Assembly: GCA_965153355.1 (NCBI GenBank)
Contig: OZ231127.1
Span: 37,758,001 to 37,822,000 of the forward strand
Direction of reading: 5' to 3'
Length of the DNA stretch: 64,000 nt
DNA from: Flaccisagitta enflata
Lineage: Eukaryota > Chaetognatha > Sagittoidea > Aphragmophora
Below are positions 50,411-61,230 of this stretch, piece after piece; the first letter of the stretch is position 1, and every line of letters starts with the position of its first letter. The notes beneath the pieces are model-generated. The model did no database searches and was not told the DNA's origin. It was given only the letters and a program-made list of their open reading frames with translations. Both the position numbers and the translations under genes were made by a program.

Positions 50411-50801
50411 GAAAAAAAATCCATGATTGATTATTTTTCATCTCATTTTGCAGATAAAATCTTTAGGGTTGTAAGAAGACCCTTTTAGATAGCATATTTG
50501 AAATCCTGACGAAATTTCCTTTCATTTGATAGGTAGCACTATATATTTTTAAGAAGAAATGAAATTCTTAGTCTTTAAGCCACCGTTACTAAAACTAATG
50601 ATTTGCAACGGTGGCTAAAAAATTGAAAATCTGATCTCTTTTATAGAATATATAGTGCGACCTATCAATTGAAAGGAAATTTCATCAGGAATTATTGAAA
50701 GGAAATTTCATCAGGAATTCAAATATGCCATTTCAAAAGATCTACCAACCCTGAAAATTCTTACTGCAAGATAAGATGAAAAATAATCAATTTTGGATTT
50801 T
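50411..50801. mobile_element. 400-bp palindromic element
   Basis: Left GAAAAAAAATCCATGATTGA, ATTATTTTTCATC and right GATGAAAAATAATCAATTTT, GGATTTTTTAA are inverted. Inner arms include ACCTATCAATTGAAAGGAAA against its complement. The centre is a 10-bp hairpin AGCCACCGTT/AACGGTGGCT (50578-50616). A small tandem duplication (AAAGGAAATTTCATCAGGAA) lies in the right arm. Confidence 0.75.
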
Positions 50802-51370
50802 TTAACCAACTTACTTTGAAAGAAACTAAGGAAAATCAGTGATGGTTAGAAAGATCTTCAAAAAATCTTTCATTTGAGTCAAACGACATTGTAGCTAAAT
50901 GGTTTAGAAGCTACAGTAATTTGAAAAACACTACACTTTTTTTGCCCTTACGGTGTGTAAGCGATCATAACATGAAAACAATCTCTGAAAAACCATACTA
51001 AATTTTATCCGATTGAGACAAAAATTGACATACAGCATACTTTCCTCTAACAGCCCCTAAAATTTCATCTAAATCGGACAACTTTACTATCATTCTCACC
51101 ATGCAAAAAGAGATTTCAATGTTGGGTTGCAAAACTGTGGTTTGAAGGAATTAGTGAAAAGGATTCATTAAGTGTTTTGTTTATGAAGATATGGTTGAAT
51201 AAAGAAAAATCTAAGACTCTTTTTGAGCCCTTTCAATGATCTATATTTTCGGCCCTCTTTCAAAGGAGTAATCTGAGTATCAGCTCAAACCATTCAGAAA
51301 TAAATGTAAGTTTTTAAAAAAAATTGCATCATTTTTCAGGAATTTTGACAAGACGTAATAAAGGATCATG

Positions 51371-51866
51371 TTTCTACTCAAAGACACAAACGCGTTTCTA
51401 AGGTGGGTTTTGCAAATCGCGATTTTACTTTACTCTTCCTGAAAAAAATTTGGGGCACAAGGTAGATAGGAACCAACTCCAAGTTGTTTAATGGAATCGA
51501 TCATTTGAATTCTGAAGTCAACGCCCTAACCAACCACGCCATTAGAACATTCACTCAATTCCATCAAACTGCGGTGGCCTGTTTTTACAACTTTGGATCA
51601 CTTTATGGGGGTTCAGTTCTGTAATGGCTTTCTTATTCAATTGCCTCTCTATTTAAGAAGAAATGATTTCTTAATTTTTTGTGTGAGAGTCTCAGTGGCG
51701 CAAGTGGTTAAGGTAAGGGCTTCTAGTTCAGTGCTCTCTATTGCTTTTGAGCGTGGGTTCGATCCCTGCAAGGGGCCAATATTTTTTCAGGATGAGGGTA
51801 GTTAAAATCGCGAATCTTAAAACCTACCTGAAAAACGTGTTTGTGGCTTTGAGTAGAAACGCACCC
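51371..51866 (+). mobile_element. Insertion with 14-bp target duplication, inverted ends and a tRNA-like core
   Basis: AATAAAGGATCATG occurs exactly at 51357-51370 and 51867-51880. Just inside, about 60 bp on the left (TTTCTACTCAAAGACACAAA, CGCGTTTCTAAGGTGGGTTT) is inverted on the right. A tRNA-like segment occupies 51689-51777. A long duplication plus a tRNA-like promoter suggests a SINE; inverted ends suggest a DNA element. Confidence 0.6.
51689..51777 (+). tRNA. tRNA-like sequence, probably a tRNA-derived repeat rather than a gene
   Basis: Box A TGGCGCAAGTGG (51696-51707) and box B GGTTCGATCCC (51756-51766) match RNA polymerase III internal promoters, with a long variable region between as in Ser/Leu tRNAs. 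The T arm pairs using G-U wobble. The acceptor arms GTCTCAG and AAGGGGC pair in only five of seven positions, two of them wobble, and no clean anticodon stem is seen. Confidence 0.45.
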
Positions 51867-52200
51867 AATAAAGGATCATGCAAAAACCATAGAAAATAAT
51901 ATCCGATTCTCACAAAATTTGAACCGGTACCAAAAGACACACAAGTTATTTATCATCTAAAATTTCAAGGCAATCGGACCAAGTCTTCTATCATTTTAGT
52001 AGCAATGAAATTATTAGCAAACTGCTTTTTATGATACAACGTAAGGGTGGAAAAAAGTATAGTGTTTTTCAAATTACTGTAGCTTCTAAACCGTTTGAGC
52101 GACAATGTCGGGACACGACCCAAATGAAAGATCTTTTGAAGATCTTTCCAACCATCACCGATTTTCCTTAGTTTCTTTCAAATTGAGTTGGTTTTAAAAA

Positions 52201-52541
52201 TCCGCCATTTTTTATGATGCCAAGGTTAACAACCCTCTAAAATCTGGGTGCAAAATAGGATGAAAAACAATCAATTTTGGATTTTATTTAAAAGGCGCTA
52301 CAAACTGTGCTTTTGAAATAAATCTTGAGTGGAAAATCATAAAACTGTAGGTTTTTCTGCAGTTTGAGTAGTTTTGGGGTATGATAACATATAACTAGCA
52401 AAAATAAAATCATTCATTAAGCGTTTTTTGAGAAATTTGGGCTATTATCTAGTATCCGGGATTGAGTAAAACTGTTTTATTAAAGACGCATAATGAAAAA
52501 GCTCCATTGAAATTGACATCTACCATGATCTAAAACAACTG
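52201..52541. other. Unassigned AT-rich sequence
   Basis: No feature recognised beyond repeated AATCAATTTTGGATTTT, also in the 50411-50801 palindrome. Confidence 0.35.
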
Positions 52542-52860
52542 ACGCCACCCCTAACCCTAACCCTAACACCACCCCTACCCCTACCCCTAACCCCACCCCT
52601 AATCCTAACCGCACCCCTAACCTTAACCCTAACCCTTATCCCTAAACCTACCCCTAACCCCAACCCCACCCCTAAACCTAACCCAACCCCTAACCCTAAC
52701 CCCACCCCCAACCCTAACCCCACCCCTACCCCTTAACCCTAACCCCACTCCTAACCCTAACCCTAACCCCCTCACGACTAACCCTAACCCTAACCCTTAA
52801 CCCTACTCAACCCTAACTCCACCCCCCTAACCCTAACCCCACCCCTAACCCTAAACATTA
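52542..52860 (-). repeat. Degenerate telomere-like array (CCCTAA/CCCCTAACC)
   Basis: About 320 bp built from CCCTAA, CCCCTAA and CACCCCTAA units on the plus strand; runs such as CCCTAACCCTAACCCTAAC occur. It is far from perfect TTAGGG, so an interstitial, decayed or telomere-derived minisatellite. Confidence 0.8.
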
Positions 52861-52869
52861 ACAGCGTAA

Positions 52870-53390
52870 AATGAACGTCAATAACCTTCCTCGTGCTCGC
52901 CCGAGTCCTACAGAAACAAAAGGCTACTGTCTTCGCCTCTGAAAATCTCAATCCCGGATTCTAGATGATTGCCAAATTTGCAATATGGAAAAAATTTAAG
53001 TCTATTTTCAAAACAGATTCTAGGGGTTTGTACAGACAGACAGACAGACGAGCTAATTGACAGACCTATTGTTAGACAATGCCTGTTGCGTGAGTAGTAT
53101 CGGAATAATTTTCTCGGATTGTTCCTTTGATTTTTCCAAATGATCTCACATAGTGATTGACGGACATCTTTAGGATCTATCAGACACCTTTCGCAGGAAA
53201 AGTGTAAAACAAATGATCAAAATATTTACCGTCCTGATGTGCAGTAATGTACCCGTGCCGCGCTGTTGGAGTGCATGCATAAAGTTGAGCTTCACAAAGG
53301 CGCATTGCAGGAGCTGAATAAAATGTTACCTTATAGTGAAGCTGCCTTACTGCCAGTATAGAAATAACTACTAAATCTCTCATGGGACAG
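52870..53390. other. Unassigned sequence
   Basis: A CAGA tract at about 53033-53048. No gene. Confidence 0.35.
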
Positions 53391-53790
53391 TACACTCTCT
53401 TTTTTTTATAAGAACCTAGTTTATAAGAACATCAAGGCTTCAAATGGCCTCAAAATTAAGAACATCTCAAGAACATACAAAGGCTTCAAATCTTGAGAAA
53501 AAAATTTTGCTTAAGATATTACTTAAAGAATATTAAAAAAAAACATTTGAATTTTTGTATAATTAAAATGATATTTTATTATTTGTAAATAAATATCATG
53601 AAAATATCCTCAGACTTTAATGATTGGCATTTGTTTTAACAGTATTTAGTAGAAATATATTTAGTATAATTGAGTAATAGTATATTTTAAGGTTTCCTAT
53701 AGTTTATATAGTATTGAAAATCAAGAACGCTCTAAGAACGTTGAAGGCTTCATTTGGCCTTGAAAATAAGAACATGAGAACAAATTGATG
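53391..53790. mobile_element. MITE related to 15568-16261, right end missing
   Basis: TACACTCTCTTTTTTTTATA start, then TAAGAACATC and GGCTTCAAATGGCCTC; inverted phrases GAAGGCTTCATTTGGCC at about 53742. Confidence 0.55.
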
Positions 53791-54096
53791 TTGTGAACAA
53801 AATATATGACACAGACCAATAAAAGTTCGACACAAAAAACGTCAAATATAGTACTATGTAGGAAAATCAATTCCGGGCCATTGAGAAGAAGCATCTGAGA
53901 GAAAAAGCTTATTACTTTTTCCCAGTCCCAGTCCCGGTATATGTTTTATTATACGTATTATTATACGTTTTATTATACGCTATGTATATGGTTGTATCAT
54001 TTTGTAATAGAATTAAGTTTGAATGGAGAAGTGAGGTTGAAAACCGGGCACGCTCATCCTCTGTCGGGCACGCTGACATTCTGAGGAGCGTGCCCG

Positions 54097-54097
<1 letters not shown>

Positions 54098-54145
<48 letters not shown>

Positions 54146-54156
54146 TGTGTGTGTGT

Positions 54157-54214
<58 letters not shown>

Positions 54215-54225
54215 CTCTCTCTCCC
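54098..54225. repeat. (GT)n-(CT)n microsatellite
   Basis: GT block to about 54159, then CT with CTGT interruptions. Confidence 0.97.
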
Positions 54226-54345
54226 TGTTGCCCCTCTCTTCTTCCTTTCTCCCGCGCGCAGAACCCGTGGAAAATTCTACAAATCGTTTATCAACGTCTT
54301 TCTTTAGATATTGTTTCATCCATCTTCGATGCTATCTGGGCATCT

Positions 54346-55155
54346 TTGCCACTGCCTCGCTTGCATGCTAAGAGGCAAGCTAACTTCCTCAACTTGGGTG
54401 AGTTCAGGCTGCCTCACTTCCTCTCTAAGAGGCCAGCTAACTTCTTCAACTCAGATGAGTTCAGGCTACCTCACTTGCATGTGAAGAGGCAAGCTAACTT
54501 CCTTAATGTGGGTGAGTTCAGGCAAGCTGACTTCCTCAACGCAGGTGAGTTTAGGCTGCCTCACTTGCATGCTAAGAGTTAAGCTAACCTCCTTAATGTG
54601 AGTGAGTTTAGGCAGCCTCACCTGCATGCTAAGAGGCAAGCTAACTTCCTCAACTCGGGTGAGTTCAGGCTGCCTCGCTTCCTCTGTCAGAGGCCAGCTT
54701 ACTTCCTAAACTCGGATGACTTTAGGTTGCCTCACTTGCATGCTAACAGGCAAGCTAACATCCTCAACGCAGGTGAGTTTAGGCTGCCTCACTTGCATGC
54801 TAAGAGGCAAGCTAACTTCCTCAAGGCAAGTGAGTTTAGGCAGCCTCACCTGCATGCTAAGAGGCAAGCTAACTTCCTCAACTCAGATAAGTTCAGGCTG
54901 CCTCACTTGCATGCTAAGAGACAAGCTAACTTCTTCAACTCAGATGAGTTCAGGCTGCCTTACTTGCATGCAAAGAGGCAAGCTAACAGCCTCAACGCAA
55001 GTGAGTTTAGGCAGCCTCACCTGCATCCTAAGAGGCAAGCTAACTTCCTCAACTCAGATGAATTCAGGCTGCCTCACTTGCATGCTAAGAGGCAAGCTAA
55101 CTTCTTCAACGGGGGTGAGTTCAGGCAGCCTCACCTGCATACTAAGAGGCAAGCT
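54346..55155 (+). repeat. 57-bp minisatellite, about 14 units, in-frame
   Basis: Units are built from GAGGCAAGCTAACTTCCTCA, ACTCGGGTGAGTTCAGGCTG and CCTCACTTGCATGCTAA. The 57-bp period is a multiple of three, so long frames stay open: one translates as repeats of LHAKRQANFLNSDEFRLPH (19 residues), broken once by a stop near 54580. I see no start, signal or flanking exon that makes it a gene. Confidence 0.9.
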
Positions 55156-55682
55156 ATCGTATTTTTTCCATTGCGCGCCCCCCCCTCCAATTAGCGCCCC
55201 CCCCCCTCTTTTTTTCTTAGTGTTTCACTTCGTAGAAGAGATTTGGACAGAAATATCGAGTAAAATAATGAAAAAGAACAACACAATGAACCATTTTCAC
55301 TGACTTTCAAACAGATATATGCAATGAATATCTCCATTTTGAGTCAAAATTAATATTTTGATAGCCTTTCATGAAAAAAATGGACTGAATGACAGTTTAT
55401 CTAAAATACAAAGGGGGCACTAATTAGAGGGTAAAAAAGCAAAGTAATATCTAAATTTCGAAAGTTTCACTTCGTAGAAGAGATTTGGACAGAAATATCG
55501 AGTAAAATAATGAAAAAGAACAACATAATGAACCATTTTCACTGACTTTCAAACAGATATATGCAATGAATATCTCCATTTTGAGTCAGAGTCAAAATTG
55601 ATATTTTGATAGCCTTTCATGAAAAAGATGGACTGAATGACAGTTTATCTAAAATACAAAGGGGGCACTAATTAGAGGGTAA
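55156..55682. mobile_element. AATTAGCGCCCC-type MITE with an internal 220-bp tandem duplication
   Basis: Starts CTATCGTATTTTTTCCATTG and CCAATTAGCGCCCCCCCC. The body GTTTCACTTCGTAGAAGAG through GGGGGCACTAATTAGAGGG occurs twice (about 55223-55436 and 55463-55681), nearly identical. Related to 4644-4971. Confidence 0.7.
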
Positions 55683-56414
55683 ATAGTCGTAAAAGCGTTA
55701 GATGGTCAGCGGTACCCATTGCCTCATATGAGGTATGTGGGTACAGCTGACACAGGCAGTGGCCCGAAGGGGCCGATGACCTATGCTGATTTTAAAGTTT
55801 GAGCCTGAGGTTGGGACGGAGCTCGAGGCTTGATTTATTTGAGGCTGGGATTTGAGCTTCATGGCTGGGATTTGAGCTTCAATGCTGGGATTTAAGCCAC
55901 GAGGCTGGGATTTGAGCCTCGAGGCTGGGATTTGAGCCTCGAGGCTGGGATTTGAGCCTCGAGGCTGGGATTTGAGCCTAGAGCCTGGGATTTGAGCCTC
56001 GAGCCTGGGATTTGAGCCTTGAGCCTGGGATTTGGCCTCAAACCTGGGATTTGAGCCTCAAGGCTGGGATCTGAGCATTGAGGCTGGGATTTGGGCCTCA
56101 AGGCTAGGAGTTGGGCCTCGATGCTGGAATATGGTCTCCAAGGATCCAAGTTTGGATAGTGTTGGGAGGCAAATATGGAAGGCATTTGAAATAAAGAGAA
56201 CGCTGTTCGACTCTTAGCTTTGATATCCAAATTTGGTAAGTGTTGGGAGGCAAATATGAGAGACGTTTCAAATGAAGAAGAAGTCAACCAACTCAGGGCC
56301 TTTAGATCCAAGTTTGGAGAGTGTTGGGAGGCAAATATGGGACTGCCTCTCTCGCAATCTATACATAAACCTAGTCATCGGGTACCGCTGATCATCTAAC
56401 GCTTTTGCGACTAT
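55683..56414. mobile_element. FB element, complete with both terminal inverted repeats
   Basis: Left end ATAGTCGTAAAAGCGTTAGA, TGGTCAGCGGTACCC (55683-55717) and right end GGGTACCGCTGATCATC, TAACGCTTTTGCGACTAT (to 56414) are 35-bp inverted copies with two mismatches; TA lies at both tips. Inner CAGTGGCCCGAAGGGGCCGA. The array of about 16 units GGCTGGGATTTGAGCCTCGA (20 bp) fills 55815-56115; then ATATGGAAGGCATTTGAAAT-type repeats. Non-coding. Confidence 0.82.
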
Positions 56415-56461
56415 TCTTACATCCTAATCCAACGTAATGTCTGCCAAGAGTTTGATTACGC

Positions 56462-56615
56462 AACAAGCACAGGCGGGCAACTCGATGCGTCATCTGCGTG
56501 ATATCAGAAGAGGCGTAACGGATGGACGGACGGACGGACGGGCGGACGGACCGACGGACGGACAGACGGACGGACGGACAGACCCTATTATAGAGATGCG
56601 ATGACGCATCTAAAT
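56462..56615 (+). mobile_element. HP-D element, first of an adjacent pair
   Basis: ACAAGCACAGGCGGGCAACT, GATGCGTCAT (56484-56493), AAGAGGCGTAACGG, a GGAC/GGGCGGAC array and the hairpin AGATGCG-ATGA-CGCATCT (56594-56611). ATGACGCATC is the exact reverse complement of the 5' motif. Confidence 0.83.
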
Positions 56616-56745
56616 AACAAGCCCGATCGGGCAACTAGATGCGTTATCTGTGTGATATTAGAAGATGCGTAACGGACCGACGGATGGACGGACCGATGGA
56701 CGGACGGACAGATCCTCTTATAGAGATGCGATGACGCATCTAACA
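56616..56745 (+). mobile_element. HP-D element, second of an adjacent pair
   Basis: AACAAGCCCGATCGGGCAAC, GATGCGTTAT (56638-56647, one change), AAGATGCGTAACGG, a GGAC array and an identical hairpin at 56724-56741. It begins within about four bases of the end of the first element. Confidence 0.83.
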
Positions 56746-57290
56746 ACACCCTACGTTTATGTACAGCTTTTGCTACGATGATTATGTATTTTGATCTCCG
56801 CAGCTCACCTACAACAAATGATTTAAATTCAATACTATAATTCAATTTAGATTAATGAAACGAAATGCAAATCAGGGGCAAAACAGGGTTTATGAAAAAA
56901 ATCTGAGGATAATTGAAATTTGATAAAGGAAAAATGGTGAAGGCCTTGATATTGGTAACCGTATGTTTTCCTAACATGACGACCTCCTCAAGAGTAGATT
57001 AACGCTTTGCATCGTGACACACCTAACCCCCTTCCTTCAAAAAGAGAACATCACCAAGGGGCAAGACCTTTGATGCTCCCATCATAATGTCACCGTTTCC
57101 TTGTGAGCTCTTGTCTCAAGGCTAGTTTCCACGTTATGCTCTCATTAAAACCTTTTATTACCCCTCAAAGGCTGAGAAAACGACCATAAACATTTTAACA
57201 TTCCTCCTTTTCTGGCGGGGGGGGGGGGGGAAGAGGTGGCATCGGCTTTAAAAGGGAGAATACTTCCTTGGGGTACAGGTTAATCTGACA
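56746..57290. other. Unassigned sequence
   Basis: Holds a G13-like run near 57218. No gene. Confidence 0.35.
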
Positions 57291-57295
57291 GTCTC

Positions 57296-57380
57296 ATTTT
57301 AAGTCTCGGACTAGCGACTTTATAGGAGGCTTTGTATGTCTGTCAGTCCACCATCTGTGAGCGCAAGTAGAAGATTGGAA
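57296..57380 (-). mobile_element. HP-B-like 3' half
   Basis: Minus strand: GACTGACAGACATACAAAGC, CTCCTATAAAGTCGC and the hairpin AAGTCGCTAGTCCGAGACTT followed by AAAA. Confidence 0.55.
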
Positions 57381-57399
57381 AAACAAGTACCACTTGGAT

Positions 57400-57755
57400 A
57401 AAAAAAAAGACGCACCTATCTTTTTATTGATAAAACCAATATGAGAAATAATTTTAGCTATTTTTAAGACAGACATTCTGAAAGATTTTCAAAAAATCTT
57501 TCATTCTAGACCAATCCCAGGTCTGTATCTCAAATGGTTTAGGAGCTAGAGCTCTGCATAGGGATTGCGAAACTGAAATAGGTAACGTTTTTATTCAAAC
57601 TAATGCCATTTCTAAACAAAAAAAGATAGCAATACCAGATTGGCGCCAAATGAAAGTACTTTCAAAGATCTTCAAAATGACCTAAGATTTTGTATAGTTT
57701 TTTGAAAATTTATTGGCTGAATTGACCATTTAAAAGTGCGTCTTTTTTTTTTTTT
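57400..57755. mobile_element. Palindromic MITE with GTGCGTCTTTTTT ends
   Basis: AAAAAAAAGACGCAC (57402) and GTGCGTCTTTTTTTTT (57737) are inverted. AAAATCTTTCATTCTAG near 57490 and ATGAAAGTACTTTCAAAG near 57650 belong to the shared module of the other palindromes. Confidence 0.6.
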
Positions 57756-57770
57756 TTTTGATCCGCGTGG

Positions 57771-57950
57771 TACAGTAGGACCCCGCCTCATCGGTCCCAT
57801 TGGGACTGAAGATTTTTTACCTTTATCTCAGGATAACCTTTACAGAGAGGTGAAATCACATCAAAAACTACCATTTGGGACCTCAAAATGTTGATCTTTA
57901 TTGATAGGGAACCTTTAAAAGCGGGGCTGTTATCGCGGCGTTCCACTGTA
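57771..57950. mobile_element. Short pogo/Tigger-like MITE
   Basis: TACAGTAGGACCCCGC at the left and GGCGTTCCACTGTA at the right, with AAAAGCGGGGCTGTTATC inside; CAGT tips flanked by TA match pogo/Tigger non-autonomous elements. Confidence 0.65.
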
Positions 57951-57954
57951 TGAC

Positions 57955-58125
57955 ATGTGGGACAATATCCCTTACTATACCCAAACTGAAAAATATGGAA
58001 GAGGGCCTTGTGAGACCTCACTGACTAGTTACGACGGACATTACTCTTAGTTTCCCATTTAGCAAAACTAACTAAATTTGCAAGTATCCATTTTGAGTCT
58101 AACCCAAAATACTGATGCTCACCAA
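57955..58125 (-). repeat. Dispersed repeat R1, inverted copy
   Basis: Matches 4240-4412 in inverse orientation: CCCTTACTATACCCAAACTG, AAATATGGAAGAGGGCCTTG, AGCAAAACTAACTAAATTTG. Confidence 0.65.
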
Positions 58126-58413
58126 ATATAGATAAGTGCAAATGACAATCATTTTGTTCACTTCTTGTGTTGCCAAAGTTACAACAATGACATGAAACAA
58201 CAAGGAAAAAGATCCTTACAATAACCAGGGTCATTCCTTCATGTAATATTTGTGTTTCAATTTCTTCAGGTGTTAGCCCACGTCAAACTCCGACGCCAAG
58301 AATTTCTTGGAATATGTTGCCAGAAGACAACAATAACAACAATAACAACCATAATAACAATAATGAAAAGTTTGGAATAGTCTCTTATTCTACTGTGAAA
58401 GTCGGAATCGGGA

Positions 58414-58593
<180 letters not shown>

Positions 58594-58778
58594 ACAGAGA
58601 TAGAAGAACAAACATGCAAACAGTACGATTCAGTTTTAAGTAATCAATCGATTTTAAGTTGAGCTATTTGAAATTTAAACTGATTCCACTATTCAGATAC
58701 CAACTTCGGTCTTCTCTTCAATATGTTGCAAAACCAGAGCATCTCGGAAGAACAATTTCCTGTTCCATCTTTGCACCT

Positions 58779-58930
58779 AAGGTTTGTTGTTGTAGTTGGT
58801 GTTGGTGTTAGGGTCGTTGTCGTTGTCGTTGTCGTTGCTGTCGACGTTGCTCTTTTTGTTGCTGTCATTATTGTTGTTTTCATCACAGTCGTCGTCATCT
58901 TTATCGCTTTTTCTTTTTGTTGTTGTTGCA
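58779..58930. repeat. (GTT/GTC)n trinucleotide-rich tract
   Basis: GTTGTC and GTTGTT units with interruptions. The 140-residue Val-rich and 117-residue Thr-rich frames across it are artefacts. Confidence 0.8.
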
Positions 58931-59305
58931 ACAGTTGTTTTTGTTTGAGTGTTTTACGGCCGATTCCAACCACGACCACAGGCCGCTGTCCGACTTTGAC
59001 ATTGGAGGTTATCAACAAGCAAACGCAGCAGCAGAATTCCAATTTGTCTTCCAGCCTTCCAGATCCCCGGGCTTTAACATCCTCCCCTGCTCCCCATGTA
59101 CCGGCCCATATACCATGCCAACCTTCCTCCTACCCGCCTCCCTAGCAGGGTCCGTGCCGCCCTCCCGAATCTACGGCGCTCCACTGCACTTTTCCCCTAG
59201 AACTTTTCCAAAGTCTCAGGTTTTTCGGTCACGTTGACTGACGCCCACTCTGAATCTGATCTGGTGTTACTATACGAATATACACCCAATCCATTAATCA
59301 ATACT
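58931..59305. other. GC-moderate unassigned sequence
   Basis: A 106-residue plus-strand frame (58917-59237) has no recognisable domain. Confidence 0.3.
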
Positions 59306-59400
59306 CAATCTCACCCCTAGCCCTAATACTAACCTAAACCCTAACCCTTACCCCAAACCCATCCCCAACCCTATTCCTAACCCCACCCTAACCCCAATTA
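59306..59400 (-). repeat. Short telomere-like tract
   Basis: CCTAACCC, ACCTAAACCCTAACCC and CCCCACCCTAACCCC words, the same style as 52542-52860. Confidence 0.65.
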
Positions 59401-60130
59401 AATCCCGCTTAAATTGAGTTAAAAACAAAAGACAGCAAAGCCTGTACCTAGAATGCCCTCGCCATACCAATCCATCCTCCGAGTCAAACACCCTCGACAA
59501 AACATCCCCAGCATCCCTTGCCAATTCTATCATTTACACAACCCTACCACCTCCTTCCCCATCTTCCATCTCACCGTCTTCAAGAGTTGTGTCATACAAC
59601 CCAGCCCCTCCCAGCCCCTCACCCCTCATTGACTATCTGACCATGTTTGTTTTTTAAGCCGTGATTGACTCATGCGTTCCGATCAGCCGCGGGTTTTTTT
59701 CCCACACGTCCTAGTCTGGCGTGACTTGAATATTGCTGTAAAAACCTGGCTCAGCAGAGTGTACAGGCCTTGTACCATCTTGTGTACTATCTTGCAAATA
59801 CATAAATCGGCATCTGAAAAAAACTCATCAGTATGAAAACGTGCATTAATCTACTCACGCCCGATTGATTGAATTGGAAACAAAATTAAAACAACTCTTT
59901 GCAATTGGAGCAATCTGGTTATTGCAGTTTGATTCGTTTAAAAGCAACTTTCCTCCAGAGTTGATGCTTCTTGTTTATAATTGTAAGATGATAAAAGATT
60001 TATAAGCAGGATAGTAGTACACCATCCAACCGATGAACTCCGCCATGCCTTATTGCCCACAGGCCTCTCTCCTCTTACCATCCCTCACCAAGTGTCATTA
60101 TGTGCAAGATTTCGTTCATAACATTCTTGT
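59401..60130. other. Unassigned sequence
   Basis: No gene or repeat family recognised. Confidence 0.35.
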
Positions 60131-60136
60131 ACCTTA

Positions 60137-60896
60137 CACCGTATTTAAATCGAAATGGCAAATAGTAAACCTTCGTAGCTCCAAAACAACTAGCCCAGAG
60201 GCCTTCAAATTTTCAGTGAATGTTGGTAACAAGTGACCATTTTATCATGCAAAAACCAAGATTTTTATTCTAAATAGTTTGGGGTCAGTAAAATAAACGG
60301 AATAGGCCATATTTTCAAGGCTTAATCTTTTTTCTTGTTTTATTTGAGAAGACTTGACTTTATCCATATACAGATGTCAAAGAAATTGAGCTAGAACTCT
60401 GGGGTTGGTCTCAAATGATAGGAAATTTTTCAAAGATTACACATTTACCAAAAAAAATTGAAAAAAGTTAAAAATATTTTGAGGTAATCATTGGTTTTTG
60501 ACAATCATTGCTAAAATCCAGAATGTCAATCATTTGAAAATCATTTAAATCTTTATAAATACAATAAAATGATAAAATTTTTAAGCAGAATCTATATTCA
60601 TGATTTGTTACTCTTCTTTTATGACCAACCCCAAGGTCCAAGCTTGCTTAACCAGGAAAAAATCAATGAAGACAAAGATTTTTCCAAGTGTAGCTGGGAG
60701 AAATTGATTTTTTCCATGAAATTGATAGCTTTTTAATGCTTTAATGACCCCCAAACTATTCGGTATTAAAATCTGAGTTTTGGCATGACAAAATGGTCAG
60801 TTGTTACCAACATTCACTGAAAATTTGAAGGCTTTCAGGCTAGTAGTTTTGGAGCTACAAAGGTTTACTATTTGCCATTTCGATTTAAAGACGGTG
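60137..60896. mobile_element. 760-bp TIR element, copy 2
   Basis: CACCGTATTTAAATCGAAAT at the left and ATTTCGATTTAAAGACGGTG at the right. One base different in length from 30176-30936 and only a few percent diverged. TACCTTA lies on both sides if the tips are set at CACC/GGTG. Confidence 0.87.
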
Positions 60897-61023
60897 TACC
60901 TTATTCACCTCATCATTCATCATTTCCTCCCCATGGGCTCCCTACATTTCTATCCTAAAACAAAACAAGTTATTACTTCTGTCGTTGCCATGCTTTCTTT
61001 CTCCTTTTCTTTTGCTTTGATTA

Positions 61024-61094
61024 TTTGTTTTTTGTTTGTTTTTTTGTTTTTTTTTGTTTGTTTGTTTGTTTGTTTGTTTGTTTGTTTGTTTGTT

Positions 61095-61142
<48 letters not shown>

Positions 61143-61145
61143 TTT
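61024..61145. repeat. (TTTG)n-(TTTC)n microsatellite
   Basis: TTTG units followed by TTTC units. Confidence 0.96.
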
Positions 61146-61230
61146 TTCTTCTTTTCTTTGATTGATTCTTTCATTCATTACTTCATCAATTCATTCTTTT
61201 GTTGTTTGCTTGTTTGTTTGCTTTTTTCCT

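Larger units (their letters stand above)
50805..52200. mobile_element. Larger inverted-repeat element containing a nested insertion
   Basis: CTAAGGAAAATCAGTGATGG, AAGATCTT and GTTTAGAAGCTACAGTAATT (50826-50935) reappear inverted at 52065-52180. Between them is AT-rich sequence and the insertion at 51371-51866. Confidence 0.6.
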
